Assembly (NCBI GenBank): GCA_964434575.1
Contig: CAYSWB010000006.1
Span: 1-64,000, forward strand
Source of the DNA: DAORHV01 sp964434575
Lineage (GTDB): Bacteria; Patescibacteriota; Gracilibacteria; Peribacterales; Peribacteraceae
Length of the DNA: 64,000 nt
Direction of reading: 5' to 3'
Shown: piece by piece, positions 53,175 through 60,794 of the stretch
Layout of the letters: each line of letters opens with the position of its first letter
Position numbering within the stretch: the first letter of the stretch is position 1
Position numbers and translations under genes: made by a program
Notes under the pieces: model-generated
The model's database searches: none
What the model was told of the DNA's origin: nothing
Seen by the model: only the letters and a program-made list of their open reading frames with translations

Positions 53175-53933
53175 CTAGGCGATGATCTCGCAGCCCTCCT
53201 CCGTGAGCAGCACGCTGTGCTCGAAATGGCAGGCCCAGGACCCGTCCGCGGTGCGGATGGTCCACTGGTCGTCGTCGGTGATGATGTGCGGGCTTCCCAG
53301 GCAGGCGATGGGCTCGATGGCGATGAGCGTATTCTTGGGCAACACCGGACCCTCCCCCGCCGTGCCCCAGTTCGGCACGTCCGGGAACTGGTGCAGGCTG
53401 GAGCCCAGGCCGTGGCCGGTCAGCTGGCTGACCACCGTGTACCCGGCGGCCTCGATGCGGCGCTGCACGAACGACGAAATGTCCCCCACCCGGGCGCCCG
53501 GCTTCACGACCTGTTTGATGACGTCCTCCAAGGCGGCGGACACCACGTCCAGGAACGTCTGTTTGTGCGCATCGATGTGTCCGGCCGCGACAGTCACGCA
53601 GGCATCGGTGTAGAGCTTGTCGTAGACCACGCCGCCATCCAGCGACACGATGTCGCCCTCCTTGACGACCAGCGGGCCGGGAATACCGTGCACCACCACG
53701 TCGTTCACCGACGTGCACAGCGAGCCGGGAAAGCCGTGATACCCCTTGAATGCGGGCTTGCCGCCGGCCTTGCGGATAAAGTCTTCGGCGATACGGTCCA
53801 GCTCCATGGTCGTGATGCCCGGCTTCACATGGGCGGCAACGTGTTTCAGGCAGTCCTGCAAAATCGCGCCACCCGTTCGGAGAGACGCGATTTGCTTCGG
53901 CTTCAGGAGTTGGAATCGTTCGTCGAAGGTCAT
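53175..53933 (-). CDS. map: methionine aminopeptidase, type I
   Basis: 252 residues. Removes N-terminal methionine from nascent proteins. The pita-bread fold signature and all ligands are present: His82 (VVVHGIPG), Asp99 (SLDGGVVYD), Asp110 (YTDACVTV), His174 (TGHGLGSSLHQFP), Glu207 (IAIEP) and Glu238 (HFEHSVLL). The N-terminus is short, as in type Ia. It follows the second adenylate kinase-like gene by 17 bases, within the secY-adk-map order typical of bacteria. Confidence 0.97.
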   Translation of the reverse strand: MTFDERFQLLKPKQIASLRTGGAILQDCLKHVAAHVKPGITTMELDRIAEDFIRKAGGKPAFKGYHGFPGSLCTSVNDVVVHGIPGPLVVKEGDIVSLDGGVVYDKLYTDACVTVAAGHIDAHKQTFLDVVSAALEDVIKQVVKPGARVGDISSFVQRRIEAAGYTVVSQLTGHGLGSSLHQFPDVPNWGTAGEGPVLPKNTLIAIEPIACLGSPHIITDDDQWTIRTADGSWACHFEHSVLLTEEGCEIIA

Positions 53934-53950
53934 GACTCAAGCATCCAGTA

Positions 53951-54718
53951 TTAGGCCTCCTGGCGCAAGACGGTGCCGGCGGGGACGCCGACAGGGACAG
54001 CTTTGATGGGCCTTCCACCCTCATCTCCTCCGCCTCCCAAGACGCGGGCGCGCTCGAAAGCCACTCCGATGATCGCGGCGCGGACGCGGGCCTGCACCTG
54101 CTCGGGCTTCTCGTTCGGATCGTCGATGGCGATGGTGATGAGGCGGCCGGCATCGCCGTACGCATCGATCACGGGCCGGGTCTCTTCGTTGTAAACGCGC
54201 ATGCGCTTGGCGATGACCTCCGGCTTGTCGTCTTCGCGGCCGCGGGCTCCGGCAAGGATGCGCTGCGTGGCCAGGTCCTCGGTAATATCGAAGAACAAAC
54301 AGTAGTCATCATCGATGCCCTGCGCATCCAGCTTTCCGCGGGCGATCAGGTACTGGATCTTGGTGCGGGGAAAGCCGTTCGCGAATACTTTTTCTCCCAG
54401 CTGCAGCTTCTCGACGAGCTGCGGGGTCACCGCCTGGGCGGTTGGCTCGTCCGGAGCCATGCCTCCTACCGCCATGGCCTTCAAAATGGCCTCGGTGTGC
54501 TCATCATCCGGAAATTGCTCGGCGTGCTTCTTCAGCAAAGCGCTCGTGCGGATCATGCCGTAGCCCAGTGCCTCGGCGACGGGGTTGGCATTGGTGTCCT
54601 TTCCTGCACCGGGTCGGCCCGCCGCGGTAAGCATACGAGGCAAGAATTTAGCAGTACCATTCAGTTCCGCGACCGTCGCGGCATCCGGGATAACGATTTC
54701 AGGCTTGGTAATACCCAT
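53951..54718 (-). CDS. divergent adenylate kinase-like protein
   Basis: 255 residues. Adenylate-kinase-like order: a P-loop (AAGRPGAGKDT, about residues 32-42), IRTSALLKKHAEQF in the NMP-binding position, VFANGFPRTKIQYLIARG corresponding to the DGFPR motif, and ATQRILAGARGREDDKPEVIAKRM for the LID and following arginines. Differences: Asp replaces the usual Gly of the GKGT turn, Asn replaces Asp in DGFPR, and there are extra residues at both ends (about 30 before the P-loop, about 30 after the core). It may have another nucleotide specificity or a regulatory role. It lies between canonical adk and map with its own promoter. Confidence 0.75.
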   Translation of the reverse strand: MGITKPEIVIPDAATVAELNGTAKFLPRMLTAAGRPGAGKDTNANPVAEALGYGMIRTSALLKKHAEQFPDDEHTEAILKAMAVGGMAPDEPTAQAVTPQLVEKLQLGEKVFANGFPRTKIQYLIARGKLDAQGIDDDYCLFFDITEDLATQRILAGARGREDDKPEVIAKRMRVYNEETRPVIDAYGDAGRLITIAIDDPNEKPEQVQARVRAAIIGVAFERARVLGGGGDEGGRPIKAVPVGVPAGTVLRQEA

Positions 54719-54723
54719 AGAGT

Positions 54724-54752
54724 ATTAGAAAACAAAAAAATTAATAAGTCAA
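54724..54752 (-). promoter_or_regulatory. promoter of the divergent adk-like gene and map, leaderless
   Basis: Minus-strand TTGACT (54747-54752), a 17-base spacer and TCTAAT (54724-54729), ending 5 bases before the ATG at 54718. Confidence 0.55.
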
Positions 54753-54816
54753 TAAATCGATGTCGGGCAGAAGATACGACAGCAAGTTGACTTACGCAAT
54801 TCGAGACAAGGATTTT

Positions 54817-55383
54817 TTACCCCCGCTGTACAAGCTTACTCAACTGTACATAGACTTCGTCCACCCCTTTATCTGCTGGAATGGAAGCCATCTTTCCGGC
54901 CTGGTCGTACTTCCGGATGACCGGACGCGTCTTTTCGGCGAACGTGGCCATCCGGCGGGCGATGACGGCGGTATCGGCGTCGTCTGCACGGCCCTGCTCC
55001 TTGGCACGCCCCAGGATGCGCTTGGTGGCCTCCTCGGGGTCCAGCAGGAACTCCACGCAGCGGAACTCGCGGCCGGCGTCCTTCATGACCGCGTCGAAGT
55101 CGCGCTGCTGGTCTTCGTCGCGCGGGATGCCGTCGAACAGGATCTTCTGGCCCTTGGGGCGCTTGGCGACCGCCTCTTTCACCTCCTGCATGATGATCTC
55201 GTGGGGCACCAGGTGCCCCTTGTCGATGTACGACTGCACCGTCTTGCCCAGTTCGGAACCCGAGGCCACGATCTTCCGCAGCTCGCCGCCGGCCTCGAAG
55301 ATGTCGTAGCCGAACTCCGCGGCCAGCTTCTTCGCCTGGGTGCCTTTACCGGAGCCTTGGATGCCGAAGAAAACGAGGTCCAT
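54817..55383 (-). CDS. adk: adenylate kinase
   Basis: 188 residues from MDLVFFGIQGSGKGTQ. Converts AMP and ATP to two ADP. P-loop GIQGSGKGT at the N-terminus; AMP-site segment FEAGGELRKIVASGSELGKT; KILFDGIPRDEDQQRDFDAV, with Ile where the canonical DGFPR motif has Phe; LID region RILGRAKEQGRADDADTAVI, short and without zinc cysteines. In the conserved position between secY and map. The leader is C/T-rich. Confidence 0.93.
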   Translation of the reverse strand: MDLVFFGIQGSGKGTQAKKLAAEFGYDIFEAGGELRKIVASGSELGKTVQSYIDKGHLVPHEIIMQEVKEAVAKRPKGQKILFDGIPRDEDQQRDFDAVMKDAGREFRCVEFLLDPEEATKRILGRAKEQGRADDADTAVIARRMATFAEKTRPVIRKYDQAGKMASIPADKGVDEVYVQLSKLVQRG

Positions 55384-55449
55384 GCGGAAGCGGGAGGGAA
55401 GGGAGGCAAACGCTACCAAACCTCGGTGGCATTCGGAACCAATCGGCCT

Positions 55450-56730
55450 TTACACCAGCTTGTCGTAGTCGTGGGCCAACATCTGGGCGTTGATCTGGCG
55501 GATAAGCTCCAGAATGACACCGACGATGATGATGAGACCCGAACCCGACACGATGAGGTCGCGCGAGCTGAGGGTGGAGTACTTGGTGAAGACCAGCGGG
55601 ATGATGGCGACCAGACCCAGGAAGATGCCGCCCCACAGGTTCAGGCGGTTGCTGGTGCGGGCCAGCATCTCGGCGGTCTGCTTGCCCGGACGCACGCCCG
55701 GGATGAAGCCGCCGCGCTTCTGGATGTTCTCGGCCACGTCGTCGGGCTTGAACGTCACGGAGACGTAGAAGTACGTGAAGGCGATGACGAGCAGGAAGTA
55801 CAGGCTGATGTAGGTCCACGACGGCGTTTCGGCGCTCAGGTGCACGCGGATGAAGTCCACCACGCCCGCGAAGCGGGGGGCGGTCTGCAGGAACTGGGCG
55901 ATGATGCCCGGGAACGTGATGAGCGAAACGGCGAAGATGATGGGGATCATGCCCGCCTGGTTCAGGCGGATGGGCAGGTTGCCCTTCACGCCGCGTCCGG
56001 CGCCCTGGTTGGCGTAGGTCAGCGGGATGGCGCGGTGGGCGTCCGTAAACAGCACCACGGCCACGAGCGTGGCCAGCGAGACGACGAGGAAGAAGTAGAA
56101 CGCGGCCAGCTTCTCCTGTCCGGCAAAGTACATGGTGGAAACGGTGCTCGGCATGGCGGCGACGATGCCGGTGAAGATCAAGAGCGAGATACCGTTACCG
56201 ATGCCCTTCTCGGTGATCAGCTCACCGATCCACATGACGAAGACGGAACCGGCCGAGACCATGAGCATGGGGACCAAAACCTGCGGGAAGGACAGCGGCA
56301 CGATCTCGCCGCTTCCGCCCTGGTTGAGCAGGATCAGGAAGCCGTAGCTCTGGACGAATGCCAGCACGATGGACAGCCAGCGGGTGTACGTGTTGATCTT
56401 CTGCTGGCCCTGCACGCCCTCCTTGGACAGTTCCTCGAGCTTGGGGAAGATGACGGTGCACAGCTGCAGGATGATGGACGCGTTGATGTACGGCGACAGT
56501 CCGAGCATCACCACCGAGAAACTCTCGAGCGAGCCACCGGTGAGCGCGGCGAAGATGCCGAGCGCGCTACCCGCCCCTCCCCTCGCGAGGAAGTCGGCGA
56601 GCAGCGTCTGGTTCGCGCCGGGCACCGCGATGTGCGCGGCGGCGCGGTAGGCGACCAGCATCAGGATGGTAAAGACGATACGCTTGCGCAGATCGGGGGA
56701 GCGCCAGAGCTGTTTGAGGTAGGTGAACAC
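55450..56730 (-). CDS. secY: preprotein translocase subunit SecY
   Basis: 426 residues with ten predicted membrane segments. Landmarks: PYINASIILQLCTVIFPKLE, the cytoplasmic loop KEGVQGQQKINTYTRWLS, WIGELITEKGIGNGISLLIF, NLPIRLNQAGMIPIIFAVSL and FKPDDVAENIQKRGGFIPGV. Core channel of the Sec pathway, needed for the many exported proteins encoded here. GTG start 6 bases after the rplO stop. Confidence 0.98.
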   Translation of the reverse strand: MFTYLKQLWRSPDLRKRIVFTILMLVAYRAAAHIAVPGANQTLLADFLARGGAGSALGIFAALTGGSLESFSVVMLGLSPYINASIILQLCTVIFPKLEELSKEGVQGQQKINTYTRWLSIVLAFVQSYGFLILLNQGGSGEIVPLSFPQVLVPMLMVSAGSVFVMWIGELITEKGIGNGISLLIFTGIVAAMPSTVSTMYFAGQEKLAAFYFFLVVSLATLVAVVLFTDAHRAIPLTYANQGAGRGVKGNLPIRLNQAGMIPIIFAVSLITFPGIIAQFLQTAPRFAGVVDFIRVHLSAETPSWTYISLYFLLVIAFTYFYVSVTFKPDDVAENIQKRGGFIPGVRPGKQTAEMLARTSNRLNLWGGIFLGLVAIIPLVFTKYSTLSSRDLIVSGSGLIIIVGVILELIRQINAQMLAHDYDKLV

Positions 56731-56736
56731 GGTGGA

Positions 56737-57174
56737 TTAGCGGACGATGGTCAGGGATCCGCCGGCCTTCTCGAGCAGGGTCTTGGCGCTCTTGGAGGCG
56801 GCGTTGACGGTGACGGCGTACTTCTTGGTGACGGCTCCGCGGCCCAGCAACTTCACCGGGCGGGAGGTCTTGAGCACCTTGGCGGCGCGCAGGGCGGACA
56901 CGTCGTACGTGCCGGCGGGCAGCTTCTCCAGGGCATCCACGTTCAGGACCTCGTAGTGCACGCGGGACGGGTTCGTGAAACCGCCGAGCTTGGGCTGGCG
57001 GCGGATAAGCGGGGTCTGACCTCCTTCGAAACCGGGACGGCGGCCTTTGCCCACGCGGGACTGCTGGCCTTTCGTTCCGCGACCGGCGGTGGTGCCTTTG
57101 CCGGAACCGTTGCCGCGCGCGACGCGCTTGAACGTGTTCTTAGCACCCTGGTAGGGCTTGATGGTGTGCAACAT
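56737..57174 (-). CDS. rplO: 50S ribosomal protein L15
   Basis: 145 residues from the ATG at 57174. Landmarks: GKGTTAGRGTKGQQSRVGKG, RRPGFEGGQTPLIRRQPKLG and NVDALEKLPAGTYDVSALRA. rpmD (L30), which normally precedes it, is absent, and rpsE lies 2.5 kb away behind a terminator. rplO therefore starts its own transcription unit with secY. Confidence 0.97.
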   Translation of the reverse strand: MLHTIKPYQGAKNTFKRVARGNGSGKGTTAGRGTKGQQSRVGKGRRPGFEGGQTPLIRRQPKLGGFTNPSRVHYEVLNVDALEKLPAGTYDVSALRAAKVLKTSRPVKLLGRGAVTKKYAVTVNAASKSAKTLLEKAGGSLTIVR

Positions 57175-57215
57175 ATCGAGAAGGAAAAGACAGGGTAAAC
57201 CCGGGAGCGAAGCAT

Positions 57216-57231
57216 GCGAACGCACGTTCGC
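57216..57231. other. perfect inverted repeat in the rplO leader
   Basis: GCGAACG-CA-CGTTCGC: 7-bp arms with a 2-base centre, partly extended outward by ATGC/GCAT. It lies between the rplO promoter and start codon. Possible operator or mRNA hairpin. Confidence 0.45.
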
Positions 57232-57289
57232 GCATCCAACGGGCATGTAGGATAGGGAGAAGATCCGCCCGCGTAAAGGGGAAAGTTCC

Positions 57290-57317
57290 AGTGTAGAGGC
57301 ATCATCCCCATGTCAGG
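57290..57317 (-). promoter_or_regulatory. candidate promoter of rplO-secY-adk
   Basis: Minus-strand CTGACA (57312-57317), a 16-base spacer and TACACT (57290-57295). Confidence 0.45.
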
Positions 57318-57409
57318 GATGTTCGACGACGAGGCGGGCCGACATATGACCGCTTCAGCTTGTGACATTTGGCTGCAACAAGCGCCGTATGCGACATCTG
57401 CGTTTGCTC

Positions 57410-57437
57410 TTGCCAAATACATGAAAATCCTGATAAT
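57410..57437 (+). promoter_or_regulatory. candidate promoter of the double-ACT gene
   Basis: TTGCCA (57410-57415), a 16-base spacer and GATAAT (57432-57437). Confidence 0.45.
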
Positions 57438-57624
57438 GAACGCAGTACATGTTCACTACCACGTTTATTTCGGCCACCTGCCTCCACTCCCTCGTCATGA
57501 AGGGATCGGGCGGCGTTGGCGCATAGTGAACTCTCGCACCAACCCAACCGCCCCGACCATTACGGCGCCGGGGTGCCTTCTGCAAAAACCTTTCTCCTCA
57601 CTCTCCCCACTTCCCCACACTCGT

Positions 57625-58047
57625 ATGAACACCGCGACACAGATCAACGTCACGCTGCCCAACGGTCCGGGCATGCTCGCGAAGTTGTGCGACCTGCTCC
57701 GCTCCGCGGACGTGAACATCGAGGCGCTCTTCTGCACCGAGGGAACCGATCATTCGGTGCTGCACTTGGTTGTGGATGACACCGAGACGGCCAAGATCAT
57801 GCTGCAGCCGCTGGGGGACGTGACCACCACGACGTTGCTGGCGTTCAGGCTCAAGAACAAGCCCGGCGCCATCGCCCAGGTCGCCCGTCTCTGCGCCGGC
57901 GCCCAGCTGAACATCGCGGAGATCTACTCCACGACGAGCGGCAAGGAAGCCACGGTCTACGTGTCGGTGGATCAGGTGGAGAAGGCCATGGAAATCTTCA
58001 GCAAAGCAGGCCCGGCCAGCATGCCGGCCCTGGCGATGGCCCGCTAA
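57625..58047 (+). CDS. double ACT-domain protein
   Basis: 140 residues made of two ACT domains in tandem. The first begins INVTLPNGPGMLAKLCDLLR and ADVNIEALFC; the second begins LAFRLKNKPGAIAQVARLCA and AQLNIAEIYS. The Asn-x-Pro-Gly turn that binds amino acids is kept in both (LPNGPG, LKNKPG). ACT pairs alone occur as small amino-acid-sensing regulators. No DNA-binding or catalytic domain is attached. The start is set at the first ACT strand; the leader just upstream is strongly C/T-rich. It lies on the opposite strand to the ribosomal genes around it. Confidence 0.88.
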   Translation: MNTATQINVTLPNGPGMLAKLCDLLRSADVNIEALFCTEGTDHSVLHLVVDDTETAKIMLQPLGDVTTTTLLAFRLKNKPGAIAQVARLCAGAQLNIAEIYSTTSGKEATVYVSVDQVEKAMEIFSKAGPASMPALAMAR

Positions 58048-58066
58048 TCGAGATCATCAAACCAAG

Positions 58067-58099
58067 AAAGCGCGTCCCCGGAGAGTGGCGCGCTTTTTT
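58067..58099 (+). terminator. Rho-independent terminator after the double-ACT gene
   Basis: AAAGCGCG and CGCGCTTT form an 8-bp stem, followed by a T-run. It overlaps the last codon of the convergent DJ-1 gene. Confidence 0.85.
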
Positions 58100-58622
58100 A
58101 TTGCGCGGCGGCCAGCGTGGAGAACGTGCGGCCGAACTCGTCGGCCGCGTTCGGGCCGTTGCCGGTGACCAGCATGCCGTCCACCGTCACGGTATTGCCC
58201 GTGTAACGCGCTCCGGCGGCCTCCAGGAGGGCGATCTGGTCCTTTTTGGCATCCGTCCACACCGTCGCCTGCTTACCCTTCAGAACGCCTGCTTTTGCCA
58301 AAATAAGGGGTGCAATGCAGATGGCGCCCAAGACGATCCCCGCCTTGGTGGCATCGCGGGCGACTCGGAGGGCATCGGCGTTCTCGACCAACGCCAAAGC
58401 ACCGGGCCCGCCGACGAACGCCACGCGGTCGTAGGCGCTGACATCGGCGTCTTTCAGTGCGATTTCGGCCTGCTTGGCACCGCCGAATTTACCCGTGCAG
58501 GGACCGGCGACCGTGCTGCAGAGCTGAACGGAGAAGCCCTGGGCCTTCAGCGCTTTCAGGAGGCCGTCGAGTTCCACGTCTTGGTATCCCTGGCGTGCGA
58601 TGACGACGAGCGCTGTTTTCAT
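58098..58622 (-). CDS. DJ-1/PfpI family protein
   Basis: 174 residues. Class I glutamine-amidotransferase-like fold with the family nucleophile elbow LGAICIAP (Cys102) and the partner Glu17 in YQDVELDGLL, matching the Glu/Cys pair of DJ-1. Also typical are DRVAFVGGPGAL and a final NAADEFGRTFSTL. Possible roles are a deglycase/glyoxalase-like enzyme or oxidative-stress chaperone; specificity cannot be read. TACACT ends 6 bases before the ATG. Confidence 0.9.
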   Translation of the reverse strand: MKTALVVIARQGYQDVELDGLLKALKAQGFSVQLCSTVAGPCTGKFGGAKQAEIALKDADVSAYDRVAFVGGPGALALVENADALRVARDATKAGIVLGAICIAPLILAKAGVLKGKQATVWTDAKKDQIALLEAAGARYTGNTVTVDGMLVTGNGPNAADEFGRTFSTLAAAQ

Positions 58623-58628
58623 GAGCAG

Positions 58629-58634
58629 AGTGTA
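58629..58634 (-). promoter_or_regulatory. -10 element of the DJ-1/PfpI gene, leaderless
   Basis: Minus-strand TACACT with a 6-base gap to the ATG at 58622. Confidence 0.5.
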
Positions 58635-58649
58635 GCTGATGCAATCCGG

Positions 58650-59606
58650 TTATGCGGGCAATGCGGAGCGGGGCAGATCGGGAGGACGCATGGCGGCATC
58701 GATCTCCAGAATGCCGCTTGTGCGAAGTGCGGCTGCGATACGCCTCTGCAGAAGATCGCTTTCGGCATTTGGAACGACGTCAACCCAAGCGTAATCGCCG
58801 GGAAATTGAACGGTGCGAGATTGCATACGGGCTCGCAAGACATCGGTAATCTGTGTGATGTCATCTGAGGTAATGCCAAGCGAAGACGCATGTATTAGAA
58901 GCTGACGCTGCAATGCAGCCAGTGCATCGGGGCCGGGAACAGGGGCGCCGAAGACTCCTTCAATGAGGCGATGGTCAGGATCCTGCTCGGGAACAAGGCG
59001 AAATACGTCCGCAGCCAGCTTTTGCGGCCGTTCGACGATCGCTTCCCTTGCCAGAAAATCACGACAGCTTTGTTCCGGGTACCCCAACAGCAATCCGCGC
59101 TGGAGAGTCATGTCCTGAAGTCTGTTGGCGGCAAGCATATTCATGCATCCGTCGGCCGAATCCGGAAAACCCGCAAATACATCGGGGTGCTTCCGCAAAA
59201 CGGCCTCAACCAGATCCGGCACATACGCATACCTGCCTGCGCACTGTATGCCGTATTTGGCCAACAATGCGACTTCTTGGTCAGAGCGGACTCCTGACTG
59301 AAGCATTGCAGGCTTTTCGCGGAGGAAGAGATAGAGTTCAGTACGGGCAAATACCCTGCCAGCGGCATTCCTACTCCACGATTTCGGACCATCCATCATC
59401 GTGAAATCTCTGGCATAGCCGGCGTATGCCTCTGCACCCCTTTTCCAGCCTTCAACAACATCGGCTGTGTATTCCTGCTGCTCCCCAGATTGGAAAAGGT
59501 CCGCGATGCGAGCCCGCCTCTCCCAATTGTCCGAAAGCACCGGCAAGGGAATGTTCTGACGCTCCGGCAGGCTCTCTTCAGAAGATGGTATAGGACGTTC
59601 GGACAT
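58650..59606 (-). CDS. 318-residue cytoplasmic protein of unknown function
   Basis: Predicted mostly helical with no signal peptide or membrane segment. Segments such as DVVEGWKRGAEAYAGYARDF, TELYLFLREKPAMLQSGVRS and YVPDLVEAVLRKHPDVFAGF suggest a helical-repeat or bundle protein. The C-terminal part (ITSDDITQITDVLRARMQSR, LLQRRIAAALRTSGI) is also helical. No family recognised. The extended TGC-TATACT 8 bases upstream fixes the start at MSERPIPSS. It interrupts the spc operon behind the rpsE terminator. Confidence 0.65.
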   Translation of the reverse strand: MSERPIPSSEESLPERQNIPLPVLSDNWERRARIADLFQSGEQQEYTADVVEGWKRGAEAYAGYARDFTMMDGPKSWSRNAAGRVFARTELYLFLREKPAMLQSGVRSDQEVALLAKYGIQCAGRYAYVPDLVEAVLRKHPDVFAGFPDSADGCMNMLAANRLQDMTLQRGLLLGYPEQSCRDFLAREAIVERPQKLAADVFRLVPEQDPDHRLIEGVFGAPVPGPDALAALQRQLLIHASSLGITSDDITQITDVLRARMQSRTVQFPGDYAWVDVVPNAESDLLQRRIAAALRTSGILEIDAAMRPPDLPRSALPA

Positions 59607-59614
59607 ATCGGATA

Positions 59615-59623
59615 AGTATAGCA
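59615..59623 (-). promoter_or_regulatory. extended -10 of the 58650..59606 gene, near leaderless
   Basis: Minus-strand TGC-TATACT ends 8 bases before the ATG at 59606. Confidence 0.6.
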
Positions 59624-59654
59624 GAAAAACGGCCATTTGGCTTCCTTATGCCAC

Positions 59655-59678
59655 GAAAAAGGGCCCTTTCGGGCCCTT
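59655..59678 (-). terminator. Rho-independent terminator after rpsE
   Basis: Minus-strand AAGGGCCC-GAAA-GGGCCCTT followed by a T-run: an 8-bp perfect stem with a stable tetraloop. It ends the S10/spc unit, so rplO-secY are not read through from rpsE. Confidence 0.92.
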
Positions 59679-59700
59679 GGGTCTGGAATGCGTTGGTGGA

Positions 59701-60411
59701 CTACGCCTCGACGCTGCCGATCTTCTTGCGGGCGGCCTCCTTGGCGTCGACCTCGCTCTTGGCGACGGTCTTCACCTTCAGGTTCTCTTCGGGCGTGTCC
59801 TTCAGGCCGAGATCCTTGTTGGACAGTCCGGAGATGCCTCCGGCGGACGGTGCCGGCGCGCCTGCCGCCACGTCGGCGGGCTTGGCGCCGCGGCCCGGGC
59901 GGAGCTTCTTGAGAGCGAGCATGGCGGCCTGGGCCTGGACCAGCTTGTTGCCGGTGCCGAAGCGCTTGGCCAAAACGTCCTTCACGCCGGCGAGATCGAG
60001 GATCACGCGCAGCGGGCCTCCGGCGATGATACCGGTACCCTTCGAAGCGGGCATCAGGCGCAGTTTGGCGGCCTTGTGCTTCACGTCGACCTGGTGGGTG
60101 ATGGTGTCACCGTTCATCGGAACCATGATCATGGCGCGGCGAGCGGCACGCTGTGCCTTCTGGACCGAAGCCTGGACCTCGGTGGCCTTGCCGGTGCCGA
60201 GACCCACCTTGCCCTTCTTGTTACCCAAGACGACCACGGCGCGGAAGCGCATGCGGCGTCCACCCTTCACGACACGCGTCACGCGGTCGATCGACAGCGT
60301 GGCGTCTTCGAACTCGGACGGCTCGCGCTGTCCACGGCGACCGCCGCGGTCATTGCGCTTGCCACCGCGATCGGAGGGGCGGCCGGAGTTGGATTTCGTG
60401 GGAGCGGGCAT
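59701..60411 (-). CDS. rpsE: 30S ribosomal protein S5 with long C-terminal tail
   Basis: 236 residues, against about 165-170 typical. The core is clear: DRVTRVVKGGRRMRFRAVVV, NKKGKVGLGTGKATEVQASV, ASKGTGIIAGGPLRVILDLA and KDVLAKRFGTGNKLVQAQAA. A basic Arg/Gly-rich N-terminus precedes it (RPSDRGGKRNDRGGRRGQRE), and a Pro/Ala then charged C-terminal extension of about 60 residues follows the normal end. Last gene of the upstream ribosomal unit. Confidence 0.97.
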   Translation of the reverse strand: MPAPTKSNSGRPSDRGGKRNDRGGRRGQREPSEFEDATLSIDRVTRVVKGGRRMRFRAVVVLGNKKGKVGLGTGKATEVQASVQKAQRAARRAMIMVPMNGDTITHQVDVKHKAAKLRLMPASKGTGIIAGGPLRVILDLAGVKDVLAKRFGTGNKLVQAQAAMLALKKLRPGRGAKPADVAAGAPAPSAGGISGLSNKDLGLKDTPEENLKVKTVAKSEVDAKEAARKKIGSVEA

Positions 60412-60432
60412 GGGTGCTAGATCAGGGGGAGA

Positions 60433-60780
60433 TTAGAACGTGAGTCCGCTCTTGCGGGCGGCTTCGGCGAGGGCCTTCACGCGGCCATGGTACTTGCGGC
60501 CGTTGCGGTCGAAGACGACGGTGGTGATTTTGGCGTCCTTGGCCTTCTTGCCGATCGCCTCGCCGACCTTGGTCGCGGCGGCGATGTTCTTGGCCGTGGA
60601 CTTGCCTTCCTTGGAGGATGCGGAAGCGAGGGTCTTGCCGGCCGTATCGTCGATCAGCTGGGCATAGACCGCAGTGAGCGAGCAGAAGACGGTGAGGCGC
60701 GGGCGGGCGGCCGTGCCCATGATGCGGGCGCGGATGCGGTTCTTGCGAGCTTGCCGGCGGGTGTACTTGGTGGCTTTCAC
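60433..60780 (-). CDS. rplR: 50S ribosomal protein L18
   Basis: 115 residues from a GTG. Landmarks: RLTVFCSLTAVYAQLIDDTA, KTLASASSKEG, GEAIGKKAKDAKITTVVFDR and NGRKYHGRVKALAEAARKSG. Binds 5S rRNA. Usual place between L6 and S5. Confidence 0.97.
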   Translation of the reverse strand: MKATKYTRRQARKNRIRARIMGTAARPRLTVFCSLTAVYAQLIDDTAGKTLASASSKEGKSTAKNIAAATKVGEAIGKKAKDAKITTVVFDRNGRKYHGRVKALAEAARKSGLTF

Positions 60781-60794
60781 GGGTGAGGTGGGAA

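Larger units (their letters stand above)
57175..57624. other. 450-bp divergent intergenic region between rplO and the double-ACT gene
   Basis: Contains the rplO promoter with a leader of about 110 bases, the promoter of the ACT gene with a leader of about 180 bases, and a perfect inverted repeat at 57216-57231. I see no convincing coding frame in it. Confidence 0.65.

Noticed and set aside
59640..59700. A missed rpmD (L30) gene downstream of rpsE
   Set aside because: The space holds a terminator and the promoter of an unrelated gene, and no 60-residue L30-like frame exists between rpsE and rplO.
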